64,000 bases of DNA from NCBI GenBank assembly GCA_031396695.1, contig JANNLG010000062.1:23255-87254 (forward strand), read 5' to 3'. The position numbers and the translations under genes were made by a program. Below the pieces are notes generated by a model. That model had not been told where the DNA came from. It searched no databases and was given only the letters and a program-made list of their open reading frames with translations. The stretch is from VGRW01 sp031396695. GTDB lineage: Bacteria > Myxococcota_A > UBA9160 > SZUA-336. Of this stretch, positions 33,267 to 41,973 are shown piece by piece (position 1 is the first letter of the stretch; each line of letters begins with the position of its first letter).

Positions 33267-34376
33267 ATGAAGCTCGACTCTCCGCTTTGCTCTTCGGACG
33301 AAACATCGGCCCTGCTGGAGGCCCTGGACCACGGACTCGTACGCGTGGCGGGGGGTCGCATTGCGGCCGCCAATTCCGCGCTCGGACGCATGGCCGGCCT
33401 GCCCGCGGCCGAGCTCGCGGGCCGCAGGATCGAGGAGCTGCTGGTCGACCCGGGTGATCGCCCGCTCGCGGCGCTCGAGTCGGGTGACGGCTATCAGCTC
33501 CGAGACTTGCAAGGTCGCTTGCGACCGGTCTCGCTGCGGCGCGTCTCGGACGCGCTCTGGATCGTGCTCGACCGCGAGCGCGAGAGCCGGCTCGAGCGCG
33601 AGGTCTGGCGCCTGGCGAGCGATCTGGGCGACGAGCGCGAGCGCGCCCAGCAGGCGAGTGCGCGCGCCACACCCGGCGACGAGCCGTTGCGCGGCGAGCA
33701 GGTCGGCATGATCGAGCACGAGATCCGCACTGCGGTGACCGCCGTGCGCGGGTATCTGCGCTGGCTGAGCGCCGAGCGCGATCGTCTGCTCGATCCCGAG
33801 CACTGGAGCTTCGTGCGCGAAGCGCGCCGCGCGATCGAACGGGTCGCCCCGCTGCTCGACAACCTGCTCGAGCTCGCGCGCGCGGGTGAAGCCCTGCCGA
33901 GCGCCCGCAAGCCGCTGCGCCTGCACGACGTTATCGAGCTGGCGCTGCGCACCGCGCGGCCGCTGCTCGCCGACCGCGGCGTCAGCGTCGAGTGCGAGCT
34001 CTGCGCGCAGCCGGACGCGCTGTGCGGCGATCCGGACCGGCTCGAACAGGTGTTCGTGAATCTTCTCGCGAACGCCGCGTCGCATTCTCCCGTCGGCGGC
34101 CACGTGCTCGTCTCGACCGATCTCGCGGAGCTCGAGGACGGCACGGTTGTACAAATCGCCGTCGCCGATCAGGGCTCCGGCGTGGCGCTCGCCGACATCG
34201 AGCGGATCTTTCGGCCGTTCGTCCAAGGCCATGCTTCGATCGGCGTCGCATCCGGTGGCGTGGGCCTCGGGCTCGCGATCTGCCGGCGCATCGTTTCCGC
34301 CCACGGCGGGCACATCGAAGCCGTGCCCGACGTCGGCCATGGACTGTTCCGCGTGACGCTTCCGAGCGAGAGGTAG
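33267..34376 (+). CDS. Soluble PAS-type sensor histidine kinase
   Basis: A 369-residue histidine kinase with no membrane segment. Residues about 12-105 look like a PAS domain (ALDHGLVRVAGGRIAAANSALGR in part). The phospho-acceptor is His151 in MIEHEIRTAVTAVRGYL; the Pro usually found four residues after the His is replaced (TAV). The ATPase has the N-box FVNLLANAASHS, G1 DQGSGV, F-box RIFRPF and G2 GVGLGLAICRRIV. AGAGGAG precedes the ATG by 6 nt. The stop is 8 bp before the sigma-54 activator gene, which is its obvious partner. Together they stand just before the polysaccharide operon, recalling PrsK/PrsR of exosortase loci. The signal is cytoplasmic and unknown. Confidence 0.85.
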   Translation: MKLDSPLCSSDETSALLEALDHGLVRVAGGRIAAANSALGRMAGLPAAELAGRRIEELLVDPGDRPLAALESGDGYQLRDLQGRLRPVSLRRVSDALWIVLDRERESRLEREVWRLASDLGDERERAQQASARATPGDEPLRGEQVGMIEHEIRTAVTAVRGYLRWLSAERDRLLDPEHWSFVREARRAIERVAPLLDNLLELARAGEALPSARKPLRLHDVIELALRTARPLLADRGVSVECELCAQPDALCGDPDRLEQVFVNLLANAASHSPVGGHVLVSTDLAELEDGTVVQIAVADQGSGVALADIERIFRPFVQGHASIGVASGGVGLGLAICRRIVSAHGGHIEAVPDVGHGLFRVTLPSER

Positions 34377-34384
34377 ACGACCCG

Positions 34385-35836
34385 ATGACCCGACCCGGAA
34401 CGCCGCGCACCGTACCGCAGCGCAAACAGATCCTCGTCGTCGACGACGCCGAGGTGATTCGCACCTACCTGCGCAACCTGTTGCCCATGAAGGGCTACGA
34501 CGTGCTGGTCGCCGAGGATGGGCTGAAGGCAATGGCGCTGCTCAACGGCGGCGCGCGCCCGGACGTGGTCGTGCTCGACGTGATGATGCCCGGCATCGAC
34601 GGCATCGAGACGCTGCGCAAGATCAAGCAGCTGATTCCCGAGGTGCCGGTGGTCATGCTCTCCGTCGTCGGCAAGGCGGGCACCGTGGTCGACGCCATGA
34701 ACCTGGGCGCGGCCGACTACATCAACAAGCCGTTCGAGGAAGAAGAGCTCGAGATCGCGCTCAAGAAGGTGCTCGAGGTCGAGAACCTGAAGGGCGATCG
34801 CGACGATCTGCGCGAGCGCCTGCGCGCGCACGAGGCGCGCGAGCGCACCAGCTTCCTGTGGGCGTCCGAGAAGATGACGCGCATCCGCGACATCCTGGAG
34901 CAGGTCTCCGACGCGGACGTCACGATCCTGATCCACGGCGAGAGCGGCGTCGGCAAGGAAGTCGTCGCGCGCACCACGCACGAGTTCTCGACCCGCCGCG
35001 AGCAGCGCTTCGTGAAAGTGAACTGCGCGGCGCTGCCCGAGGAGCTGCTCGAGAGCGAGCTGTTCGGCTACGAGCGCGGCGCCTTCACGGGCGCGTCGTC
35101 GCGCAAGGCCGGCAAGTTCGAGGTCGCCAGCGGCGGCACGATGTTCCTGGACGAGATCGCGGAGATGAGCCCGAAGCTCCAGGCGAAGCTGCTCCAGGTC
35201 CTGCAGGACGGAGAGTTCTCGCGCCTCGGCGGCGATGTGGACGTGCGCGTGGACGTGCGAGTCCTGGCGGCCACCAACCGCAACCTCGAGGACATGGTCC
35301 GGCAGGGCACCTTCCGCGAGGACCTGTACTACCGGCTGAACGTGGTCAACGTGTGCGTGCCTCCGCTGCGCGAGCGCAAGGAGGAGATCCCCGTCCTGGT
35401 CGAGCACTTCCTGACCATGTACAGCGCCAAGTATGGTCGCGAGCTGCAGGTGATCTCGGACCGGCTGATGCGCGGCTTCCTGGCCTACCGCTGGCCGGGC
35501 AACGTGCGCGAGCTCGAGAACATGATCAAACGCATCGTCGTCCTACAGAGCGAAGATGCGATCGCGGACGAGATTTTCGGAGCGCCCATGCCGAGCGCCG
35601 CAGAGGCGGCCAGCGCACCGGAAGCCGCCGAGCAGCCCGCGGTTGGCGAGGGCGGCGACTCCGGCCCGGTCTCGCTGCGCGACATCGGTCGCCGCGCGGC
35701 CCGCGACGCCGAGCGCGAGGCCCTCAAGCGGGTGCTCTACCAGACCAACTGGAACCGCAAGAAGGCGGCCCGGATCCTGGAGGTCTCGTACAAGACACTC
35801 CTCCAGAAGATCAAAGAGTGCGGGCTGGGCGAATAG
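34385..35836 (+). CDS. Sigma-54-dependent response regulator (NtrC family)
   Basis: A 483-residue NtrC-type activator. The receiver domain has the acidic pair near Asp20-21, phospho-acceptor Asp65 in VVVLDVMMPG and Lys115. The AAA+ domain has Walker A GESGVGKE at 185-192, the sigma-54-contacting GAFTGA loop at 232-237, Walker B GTMFLDEI and the RYRL-like DLYYRLNVV. The C-terminal Fis-type HTH reads NWNRKKAARILEVSYKTLLQKI. It should activate -24/-12 promoters when phosphorylated by the kinase encoded 8 bp upstream. A near-consensus sigma-54 site lies 113 bp after its stop, before the chain-length gene, and is the likely target. Confidence 0.92.
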   Translation: MTRPGTPRTVPQRKQILVVDDAEVIRTYLRNLLPMKGYDVLVAEDGLKAMALLNGGARPDVVVLDVMMPGIDGIETLRKIKQLIPEVPVVMLSVVGKAGTVVDAMNLGAADYINKPFEEEELEIALKKVLEVENLKGDRDDLRERLRAHEARERTSFLWASEKMTRIRDILEQVSDADVTILIHGESGVGKEVVARTTHEFSTRREQRFVKVNCAALPEELLESELFGYERGAFTGASSRKAGKFEVASGGTMFLDEIAEMSPKLQAKLLQVLQDGEFSRLGGDVDVRVDVRVLAATNRNLEDMVRQGTFREDLYYRLNVVNVCVPPLRERKEEIPVLVEHFLTMYSAKYGRELQVISDRLMRGFLAYRWPGNVRELENMIKRIVVLQSEDAIADEIFGAPMPSAAEAASAPEAAEQPAVGEGGDSGPVSLRDIGRRAARDAEREALKRVLYQTNWNRKKAARILEVSYKTLLQKIKECGLGE

Positions 35837-35948
35837 CCTCTTCACGACATCTTCGTTCGCGCAGACACCAGCGCTTCTCGTAATATGTAGCCATCTTCCC
35901 TCCGCCCCCCCCAGGCGGGCGCGCCGGACGTACCGGGCTTCCGGCCGT

Positions 35949-35965
35949 TTGGCACGCTTGTGGCA
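35949..35965 (+). promoter_or_regulatory. Sigma-54 (-24/-12) promoter for the polysaccharide operon
   Basis: TTGGCACGCTTGTGGCA matches the sigma-54 consensus TGGCACG-N4-TTGCW with one change in the -12 element. The invariant GG (35951-35952) and GC (35963-35964) are 12 bp apart, as required. Transcription should start near 35976, about 90 bp before the chain-length determinant ATG. About 110 bp of upstream non-coding DNA could hold activator sites. Its first 13 bases are identical to the site at 42515. Confidence 0.8.
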
Positions 35966-36064
35966 TGATGCCCGCCCCAGCGATCCCCGGTGTTTTCTGG
36001 GGGGGCCGCCAGGTGTCTCGACCCATGCGAGCGCGATTCGCGCTTGGGAGAGAGAGGATTCGTG

Positions 36065-37540
36065 ATGGCTGCTAGGGACATGCGCAACGAAGCCGGGATG
36101 AGTCTCGGCGATATCTACGGGGTGATGCGCCGCCGGCGCGCATGGTTCCTCGTGCCCACCGTACTCGGGCTGGTCGCCTCGCTCGTGCTCGCCCTGACGT
36201 TGCCTGCGGAGTACGAAGCGGCCGCGACCGTCACCGTCGAGCCGCCCGTGATCCCGGACAAGCTGGCGCCCAACACGATCGCGTCCGACACCGAAACCCG
36301 CTACGAGAACTTGAAGCTGCAGCTGCTCGCACGCGACAGCCTGTCCAGCATCATCACCGACTTCAACCTGTTCGAAGGCGCCACCAGCGCGCGCGAGGTC
36401 CAGGTCGAGGAGCTGCGCCAGCGCATCTCGATCGCGCCGCTGCCGCCCGCGATCGTCGATCCGCGCAAGCCGGTCGAGCTGAACTCGTTCCGTGTCTCGT
36501 TCCGCTGGTCGAGCCCGAAGATCGCCGCCGAGGTCTCCAACCGGCTGGCGCGCGACTTCATCTCCGCCAACCTGCGCGACCGCACCAGCCTGGCCGACGG
36601 CACCATGGAGTTCTTCGATCAGCAGCTGCAGAAGGCGCGCGCGGGCCTCGCGGACGTCGCGCGGCAGATCACCGACTACAAGGAGAACTTCCAGGGCGAG
36701 CTGCCCGAGCAGCTGCTGATCAACCGCGATCGGCTGGAGCGCAACCGCATCGACCTGGCGAGCACCGAGTCCAAGCTCGAGACCGCGCGCGACCAGGGCC
36801 GGTTGCTGACGCAGTCGATCCAGGAGATGCGCATCGCGAGCTCGTCGGACGAGAGCGACCCCAGCCGGCGCAAGAAGGCGCTGGCGATGGACCTGAACCG
36901 GCAGCTCGCGCTGGGCAAGACCGAGAAGCACCCCGACATCATCCACACGCGCGCCGAGATCGCGCAGCTCGAAGACCTGCTGGCCGCGACGGCGGACGAG
37001 CCGGCGGCCGCCTCGCGCGAAGAGCTCGAGATGCGCGACAAGCTGCGCGACTACGAGGTCGAAGCGAAGGTGCTGGCGGGCGAGGTGGAGCGGCTGAAGG
37101 CTGACATCGCCGAGTACGAGCAGCGCATCGAGAACACGCCGCGGCGCGCCGCGGAGCTCGATCACCTGGAGCAGCAGTACAAGAACATCAACGAGTCGAT
37201 CCGCATGCTGCAGCTGAAGCAGGTCGACGCGGAGATCGGCAAGACGATCGAGACCAACAACAAGGGCGAGCGCTTCCGGGTGGTGGAATCGGCGGAAATC
37301 CCGACCGCGCCGATCAGCCCGAATCGCCCGGTCTGGTTCACCGCGGGCACGCTGCTCGGCATGATGCTCGGGCTCGGTCTGCTCGTGCTGCGGGAGATGA
37401 GCGACCGCAGCTTCCACAGCGTGATGGACCTGCAGAACTCGCTCGGCCTGCCGGTGCTCGCGGCCGTGCCCGAGACCGCGCTCGCGGCGCGTTCGTCGGG
37501 ACGCTTCCGCTTGCCGCGCTTCGGAGCCGCGCGTGTATAA
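36065..37540 (+). CDS. Polysaccharide chain-length determinant (Wzz/GumC family)
   Basis: A 491-residue polysaccharide co-polymerase. It has two membrane helices (about 27-46 and 423-441) flanking a long periplasmic region rich in coiled coil (about 185-395, e.g. ERLKADIAEYEQRIENTP). The Wzz Pro-rich motif before the second helix is IPTAPISPNRPVWF. There is no C-terminal kinase domain; the kinase is a separate gene two places downstream, as in Proteobacterial exosortase-type loci. It controls chain length and export of the polymer in the inner membrane. AGAGAGAGGA precedes the ATG; a GTG directly before it is an alternative start. First gene after a sigma-54 promoter. Confidence 0.88.
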   Translation: MAARDMRNEAGMSLGDIYGVMRRRRAWFLVPTVLGLVASLVLALTLPAEYEAAATVTVEPPVIPDKLAPNTIASDTETRYENLKLQLLARDSLSSIITDFNLFEGATSAREVQVEELRQRISIAPLPPAIVDPRKPVELNSFRVSFRWSSPKIAAEVSNRLARDFISANLRDRTSLADGTMEFFDQQLQKARAGLADVARQITDYKENFQGELPEQLLINRDRLERNRIDLASTESKLETARDQGRLLTQSIQEMRIASSSDESDPSRRKKALAMDLNRQLALGKTEKHPDIIHTRAEIAQLEDLLAATADEPAAASREELEMRDKLRDYEVEAKVLAGEVERLKADIAEYEQRIENTPRRAAELDHLEQQYKNINESIRMLQLKQVDAEIGKTIETNNKGERFRVVESAEIPTAPISPNRPVWFTAGTLLGMMLGLGLLVLREMSDRSFHSVMDLQNSLGLPVLAAVPETALAARSSGRFRLPRFGAARV

Positions 37541-38459
37541 CCGCTTCTTCGGCTTCGATCGCGATCCGTTCCGCGTGAACCCGGATCCGAGCTTCCTCTT
37601 CATGTCGGAAGGACACGCGGAGGCCTTGGCCACGCTCGTGTACGCCGTGCAGGAACGGAAGGGCTTCATCACGCTCACGGGCGAGGTCGGCACCGGCAAG
37701 ACCACGATCCTGAACGCGCTGCTCCGGAAGCTCGAGTCGAACGTGCAGACCGCCTTCATCTTCAACACCGCGCTCGAGGTCGAAGATCTGTTCGCGACGC
37801 TGTTCGAGGAGCTCGAGCTCGAGCCCGTGCAGCCGTTTCGCAAGAGCACCGCGCTCTCGCGCCTGAACCGCTACCTGATCGAGCGGCTCGAGCGCGGCCA
37901 GCAGACGCTCCTGATCGTCGACGAGGCGCAGAACCTCTCCGAAGCGCTGCTCGAAGAAATTCGCATGCTCTCGAACCTCGAGACGCCGCAGTCGAAGCTC
38001 CTGCAGATCATGCTGGTCGGTCAGCCGGAGCTCGGCGAGAAGCTGGCGCGCCCGCAGCTCCGCCAGCTCCGCCAGCGCGTCGAGCTGCGGCACGCGATCC
38101 GGCCGCTGCACGCGCAGGAGACCGCGGCGTACCTGCGCGAGCGGCAGCTCGTGGCCGGGCACGCGCGCGGCGACGTGTTCACCGCCGCGGCCGAGCGCGC
38201 GGTGTTCCGCTTCTCGCGCGGAATTCCGCGCGTGATCAACGTGCTGTGCGACAACGCGCTGATCGTCGCGTTCTCGCGCCAGTCCGAGCGCGTCTCGGCG
38301 CAGATGATCGAGGACGCCGCGCGCGACCTCGGTCTGGCGGAAGATTCCGCGGGACCGCAGTTCCCGCGCGAGGACGCGCGTGTCGAACGCGAAACACGAC
38401 CGGGGTTCCTGCGAAGGCTGTGGCGCCGGCGTGCGCTGCAGGCCGCGCCCGAGCTGTAG
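37533..38459 (+). CDS. ExeA/XrtA-locus-type AAA ATPase
   Basis: A 308-residue AAA ATPase. It starts YNRFFGFDRDPFRVNPDPSF, close to the start of ExeA/GspA-like ATPases found in exosortase polysaccharide loci (TIGR03015 type). Walker A is GEVGTGKTT at 50-58 and Walker B is LLIVDEAQ at 126-133. The C-terminal lid carries RFSRGIPRVINVLCDNAL. It is cytoplasmic, without membrane helices or a peptidoglycan-binding domain. The role in polysaccharide export is unknown but the gene is conserved in such loci. The GTG start overlaps the chain-length gene by 8 bp. Confidence 0.85.
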   Translation: MYNRFFGFDRDPFRVNPDPSFLFMSEGHAEALATLVYAVQERKGFITLTGEVGTGKTTILNALLRKLESNVQTAFIFNTALEVEDLFATLFEELELEPVQPFRKSTALSRLNRYLIERLERGQQTLLIVDEAQNLSEALLEEIRMLSNLETPQSKLLQIMLVGQPELGEKLARPQLRQLRQRVELRHAIRPLHAQETAAYLRERQLVAGHARGDVFTAAAERAVFRFSRGIPRVINVLCDNALIVAFSRQSERVSAQMIEDAARDLGLAEDSAGPQFPREDARVERETRPGFLRRLWRRRALQAAPEL

Positions 38460-38477
38460 CTCGAGGGAGGATCGTTC

Positions 38478-39317
38478 ATGGGCAAGATTCACGACGCGCT
38501 GCGGAAGGCCGAGGAGATGCGCCACGGCGCTCCGGCCGCGGACGAAGTCACCACCGAGATCGCGAGCAACCCGCTCGCGCCGGCGCTGCCTCGCGCGGCC
38601 AAGCCGTCGCTCGGCTGGCTCGCGCGGCGCAAGGCCAAGCGCCCCACGCCCCGCGCGCGCGAAGCCGCGATCACGACCGGCGAGGCGACGCTCTCCGAGG
38701 AGTACCGGACGCTGCGCGCGCGCATCCAGTCGCTGCGCCGCACGCGCGAGCTGCGCTCGATCGTGATCACGTCCACGCGCCCGGGCGAGGGCAAGACGAC
38801 CACCGCGGCCAATCTCGCGCTCGGTTTCGGCCTGGAACGCGAAGGCCTCACCTGCCTGGTCGACGCAGATCTGCGTACCCCGCGCGTGCACCAGGTGTTC
38901 CGCGGCGCGGGCCAGGTCGGTCTCGCGGAGGTGCTCGAAGGTGACGCGAAGCTCGACGAAGCGCTGGTGGCCGTTCCGGACACGCGCCTGATGGTGCTGC
39001 CGGTGCGCGCGCTGCCGACCGCGCCGTCGGAGCTCCTGGCATCGCGCGCGATGCGCGAGCTGGTCGCGGAGCTCCACACCCGCTTCCACACCGTGATCTT
39101 CGACACGCCGCCGGTGCTCGGCCTGCCCGACACTGTCACGCTCGTGGACCTGTGCGACGCGACGCTGTTCGTGGTCGGAGCGGGCATCGCGCCGCGCGAC
39201 GAGGTCGAGTCCGCGCTCGAGCGACTCGACGCGGGCAAGGTGGTCGGCGTGGTGCTGAATCGCTGCGCGAACAGCGAAGTTCCATACGCGGGCTCCTACG
39301 GCTACGGCAAGAGCTGA
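38478..39317 (+). CDS. Tyrosine-protein kinase, CpsD/CapB type (BY-kinase)
   Basis: A 279-residue P-loop kinase. Walker A is TRPGEGKTTTAANLAL (GEGKTT at 103-108), Walker A' is LVDADLRTPR and Walker B is VIFDTPPVLGL. The C-terminus carries a small Tyr cluster (Tyr270, Tyr274, Tyr276 in PYAGSYGYGKS), the expected autophosphorylation tail. The N-terminal MGKIHDALRKAEEMR is the usual start of exosortase-locus tyrosine autokinases. It lacks the membrane domain, so the Wzz-like protein two genes upstream is its probable activator. GAGGGAGGA precedes the ATG. Confidence 0.9.
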   Translation: MGKIHDALRKAEEMRHGAPAADEVTTEIASNPLAPALPRAAKPSLGWLARRKAKRPTPRAREAAITTGEATLSEEYRTLRARIQSLRRTRELRSIVITSTRPGEGKTTTAANLALGFGLEREGLTCLVDADLRTPRVHQVFRGAGQVGLAEVLEGDAKLDEALVAVPDTRLMVLPVRALPTAPSELLASRAMRELVAELHTRFHTVIFDTPPVLGLPDTVTLVDLCDATLFVVGAGIAPRDEVESALERLDAGKVVGVVLNRCANSEVPYAGSYGYGKS

Positions 39318-39350
39318 GCGCAGGGGCGCGCGGTCGGAGGCGCAAGCGCA

Positions 39351-40526
39351 ATGGCGACATTCGCAGCGATTCTGATCGTTCCCTGGTTGTTGGCCCTGGT
39401 GCTGACGCCGTGGGTGATTCGCGTGGCGCAGGCGCGCGGCTATCTCGATCACCCGACCGCGCGCAAGGCGCACAAGGCGCCGGTCGCGATGTTCGGCGGC
39501 GTGGCGGTGTTCGGCTCGATCGTGCTCGGGCTGCTCGCGCTCGCGCCGTTCGTGGCTCCGATTCGCACGGCGCTGGTCGGCTACGAATCGCTGGGCGCGC
39601 TGTGCCTCGGTACCGCGCTGATGGTCGCGCTCGGCGGCTACGACGACCTGTACGACATGCGCCCGATGCACAAGCTCAGCGGCCAGATCGTGATCGCGGC
39701 GCTGACCTGGGCGATGGGTTTCCGCGTCGGCGCGATCGAGCTGCCGTTCGAGCTGTTCCTGACCGCGGCCGCGCCGGTTTCGCTGCTCGTGACGGTGGCC
39801 TGGATCGTGATCGTGTCGAACGCCTTCAACCTGATCGACGGCATCGACGGGCTCACCGCGGGTGTCTCGGTGATCACGGCGCTGACTGTCTTCCTGCTCG
39901 CGAACCAGAACGGCGCGACCGTGCCGGTGATCGCGGCGCTCGCGCTGTCGGGGGCGCTCGCGGGTTTCCTGCGCTTCAACCTGCCGCCGGCACGCATCTT
40001 TCTCGGTGACGCCGGCGCGCTCTCGATCGGCTACCTGACCGCCGTGCTGGCGATGGCGTCGTACCAGAAGTCTCCCGCGGCGGTCGCGCTGATCGTGCCG
40101 CTGCTGGTGCTCGGACTCCCGCTGCTCGACTCGATCCTGGCGGTGATCCGGCGCGGTCTCGTGCACCTGCGCACGCGCGGCACCGAGGGACTTCGGCCCG
40201 GCGCGATCCTGCGCGCCGTCACGCTCGCGGATCGCGGTCACCTGCACCACCTGCTGTTGCGCAACGGTCTCTCGGTGCCCGAGTCACTGGCGATCCTGTA
40301 CGCGGTCTGCATCGCGCTCGCGGTGATCGGACTCGGGACGCGCGACGAGAGCTCGACGCTGCGCTGGGGTCTGTTCGCGGCGCTGATCGCGGCGGGCTAC
40401 GCGGCGCTGCGCGCGCTCGAGCGGCGCGCCGTGCGACGCGATTCGGACCTGCAGGCGCGCTCGGCCGCCGAAGCCGGGACGGGGCCGGCGCGGATCCCGG
40501 AGGAGAGCCGGCGCATCGCCGGCTGA
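39351..40526 (+). CDS. Undecaprenyl-phosphate sugar-1-phosphate transferase (WecA/MraY family)
   Basis: A 391-residue polytopic membrane enzyme of the WecA/MraY family, about 10-11 helices. Family blocks: DHPTARKAHKAPVAMFGGVA, GGYDDLYDMRPMHKLSGQI (metal-binding Asp pair), FNLIDGIDGLTAG, RIFLGDAGALSIG and RGHLHHLLL. It should load HexNAc-1-phosphate onto undecaprenyl phosphate and start the polysaccharide repeat. The C-terminal tail (about residues 365-391) is polar. It is the only initiating transferase seen in the locus. It lies 8 bp before the polymerase-like gene. Confidence 0.9.
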   Translation: MATFAAILIVPWLLALVLTPWVIRVAQARGYLDHPTARKAHKAPVAMFGGVAVFGSIVLGLLALAPFVAPIRTALVGYESLGALCLGTALMVALGGYDDLYDMRPMHKLSGQIVIAALTWAMGFRVGAIELPFELFLTAAAPVSLLVTVAWIVIVSNAFNLIDGIDGLTAGVSVITALTVFLLANQNGATVPVIAALALSGALAGFLRFNLPPARIFLGDAGALSIGYLTAVLAMASYQKSPAAVALIVPLLVLGLPLLDSILAVIRRGLVHLRTRGTEGLRPGAILRAVTLADRGHLHHLLLRNGLSVPESLAILYAVCIALAVIGLGTRDESSTLRWGLFAALIAAGYAALRALERRAVRRDSDLQARSAAEAGTGPARIPEESRRIAG

Positions 40527-40534
40527 CGACGCGA

Positions 40535-41959
40535 ATGCTCGAACATCTCGCATACCCGTACATCGCGCTCGTGATGCTGGTCGTGGCGATGTTCTTCTGG
40601 CGTCCGATCTGGGGACTCGCGCTGCTGGTCGCGATCTTCCCGATGGACGCCTGGGCGCCGCGGCTGCCGGTACCGGGCGTCAACACCGAGACGATCATGA
40701 TCGGCGTCGCGTTCGCGGTCACCGTGCTGCGCTTCGGCGGACGCATACCGCCGCTGCGCTACTCGGGTCCGGTGTTCGCTTTCATCGGCGTGATGCTGAT
40801 CGCGTTCGTGGTCTCGATCCCGTGGGCGAGCGGCATGCGCGCCGTCGATGGTGGACCGGCCATCTGGTACAACTTCAAGACGGTGAAGAGCTCCACCTTC
40901 ACCGCGCTGCTGTTCTTCATCGCGTACTGGTGGGTTCGAACGCCGGAAGACCGGCAGCGCATGTTCGGGGCGATCTGCGTCGCGGTGTTCCTGGCCTCGG
41001 TCGCAGGCATCGCAGACTTCGCGATCGGCATCAACCCGCGCGTTTCCGACGGGCGCGCGAACGGATTCCTCGACAACGCGAACGCCATGGCGGAGACGAT
41101 CGGACCGATGCTGTTCGTGCCGCTCTACCTGCTGATGCAGGGCCGGGAGATCAGCTGGAGCCTGCGCGCGTTCAGCGTCGCGACCTACGCGCTCGGAATC
41201 GTCGCGCTCGTGCTTTCGGTGTCGCGCGGAAACTGGCTCGCGTTCGTGGCCGGGCACGTGGTGTTCCTGATGCTCGTGAACCGCAAGCTGCTGGTCGGCG
41301 CGGTCGCGGTCGGCGCGATCCTGATCGCGCTCGGTGCACCGCTCGTGCCGGCGATCGTGAGCGACCGCCTCGAGTCCACCACCGCGGCGGGACCCGCGGT
41401 GTACCAGGTCCCGCTCGCGGTCGGCCTCGAGGGCTCCACCGCCATGCGCGTCGTGTTCGCGAAGATCGGTCTCGACATGCTCGCGATCTCGCCGGTCTGG
41501 GGCAACGGACTGAACGCGTTCCACCTGCGCACACCGGAGTTCGGCGCCAAGTACGGACTGCTCACGCACAAGGATCCACACATCCTGCTGGTGCGATTCG
41601 CCGCCGAGATGGGGTTGGCCGGGTTGATCATGCTGGCGTGGCTGGTCTGGGCGGTGTTCCGCTGCGGCCGGACGCTCTGGCGCTCGGACTCGCCGGCGTA
41701 CATGCTCGGCGCGGTCCTGCTCGCCGCGTCTTCGTACAATTTCGTGTCCAACCTGGCGTCGACGACGTTCCTGCAGGTGGCTCAGGTCTCCGCGCAGTTC
41801 TGGATCCTGTTCGCAATCGCCGCGCGCGCCAGCGCGGAGCGCTTCACGGAACGAGAGGCGCCCGAGGCCGTAACCTCACGCGTGCCGGTCGGATGGCGCC
41901 GGTTCGCTCGAGCGACGCCGGTCCCGCTGCGTCAGCCCGCGACGCAGTCCCGCGCCTGA
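40535..41959 (+). CDS. O-antigen ligase/polymerase (Wzy/WaaL-like) membrane protein
   Basis: A 474-residue protein with about 11 membrane helices and one large periplasmic loop (about residues 255-345). The Wzy_C-type signature is visible as SVSRGNWLAFVAG, and the loop ends with GNGLNAFHLRTPEF and HKDPHILLVRFAAEMGLAG. This pattern is shared by O-antigen ligases and Wzy polymerases. In this operon, next to initiator, chain-length and kinase genes, a Wzy-type polymerase is the likely role. The last 45 residues are cytoplasmic and Arg-rich. Last plus-strand gene of the first operon. Confidence 0.82.
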   Translation: MLEHLAYPYIALVMLVVAMFFWRPIWGLALLVAIFPMDAWAPRLPVPGVNTETIMIGVAFAVTVLRFGGRIPPLRYSGPVFAFIGVMLIAFVVSIPWASGMRAVDGGPAIWYNFKTVKSSTFTALLFFIAYWWVRTPEDRQRMFGAICVAVFLASVAGIADFAIGINPRVSDGRANGFLDNANAMAETIGPMLFVPLYLLMQGREISWSLRAFSVATYALGIVALVLSVSRGNWLAFVAGHVVFLMLVNRKLLVGAVAVGAILIALGAPLVPAIVSDRLESTTAAGPAVYQVPLAVGLEGSTAMRVVFAKIGLDMLAISPVWGNGLNAFHLRTPEFGAKYGLLTHKDPHILLVRFAAEMGLAGLIMLAWLVWAVFRCGRTLWRSDSPAYMLGAVLLAASSYNFVSNLASTTFLQVAQVSAQFWILFAIAARASAERFTEREAPEAVTSRVPVGWRRFARATPVPLRQPATQSRA

Positions 41960-41973
41960 AGGCCTCGATCGGC

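Noticed and set aside
35971..36010. CCCCAG/CTGGGG stem in the leader of the chain-length gene as a riboswitch
   Set aside because: The stem is only 6 bp with a 16-nt loop and no conserved aptamer core (for example of c-di-GMP riboswitches) was found.
37338..40250. Minus-strand open frame of about 970 codons opposite the chain-length, ATPase, kinase and WecA-like genes
   Set aside because: The plus-strand genes carry full catalytic motifs; the antisense product is low-complexity His/Arg/Asp-rich.
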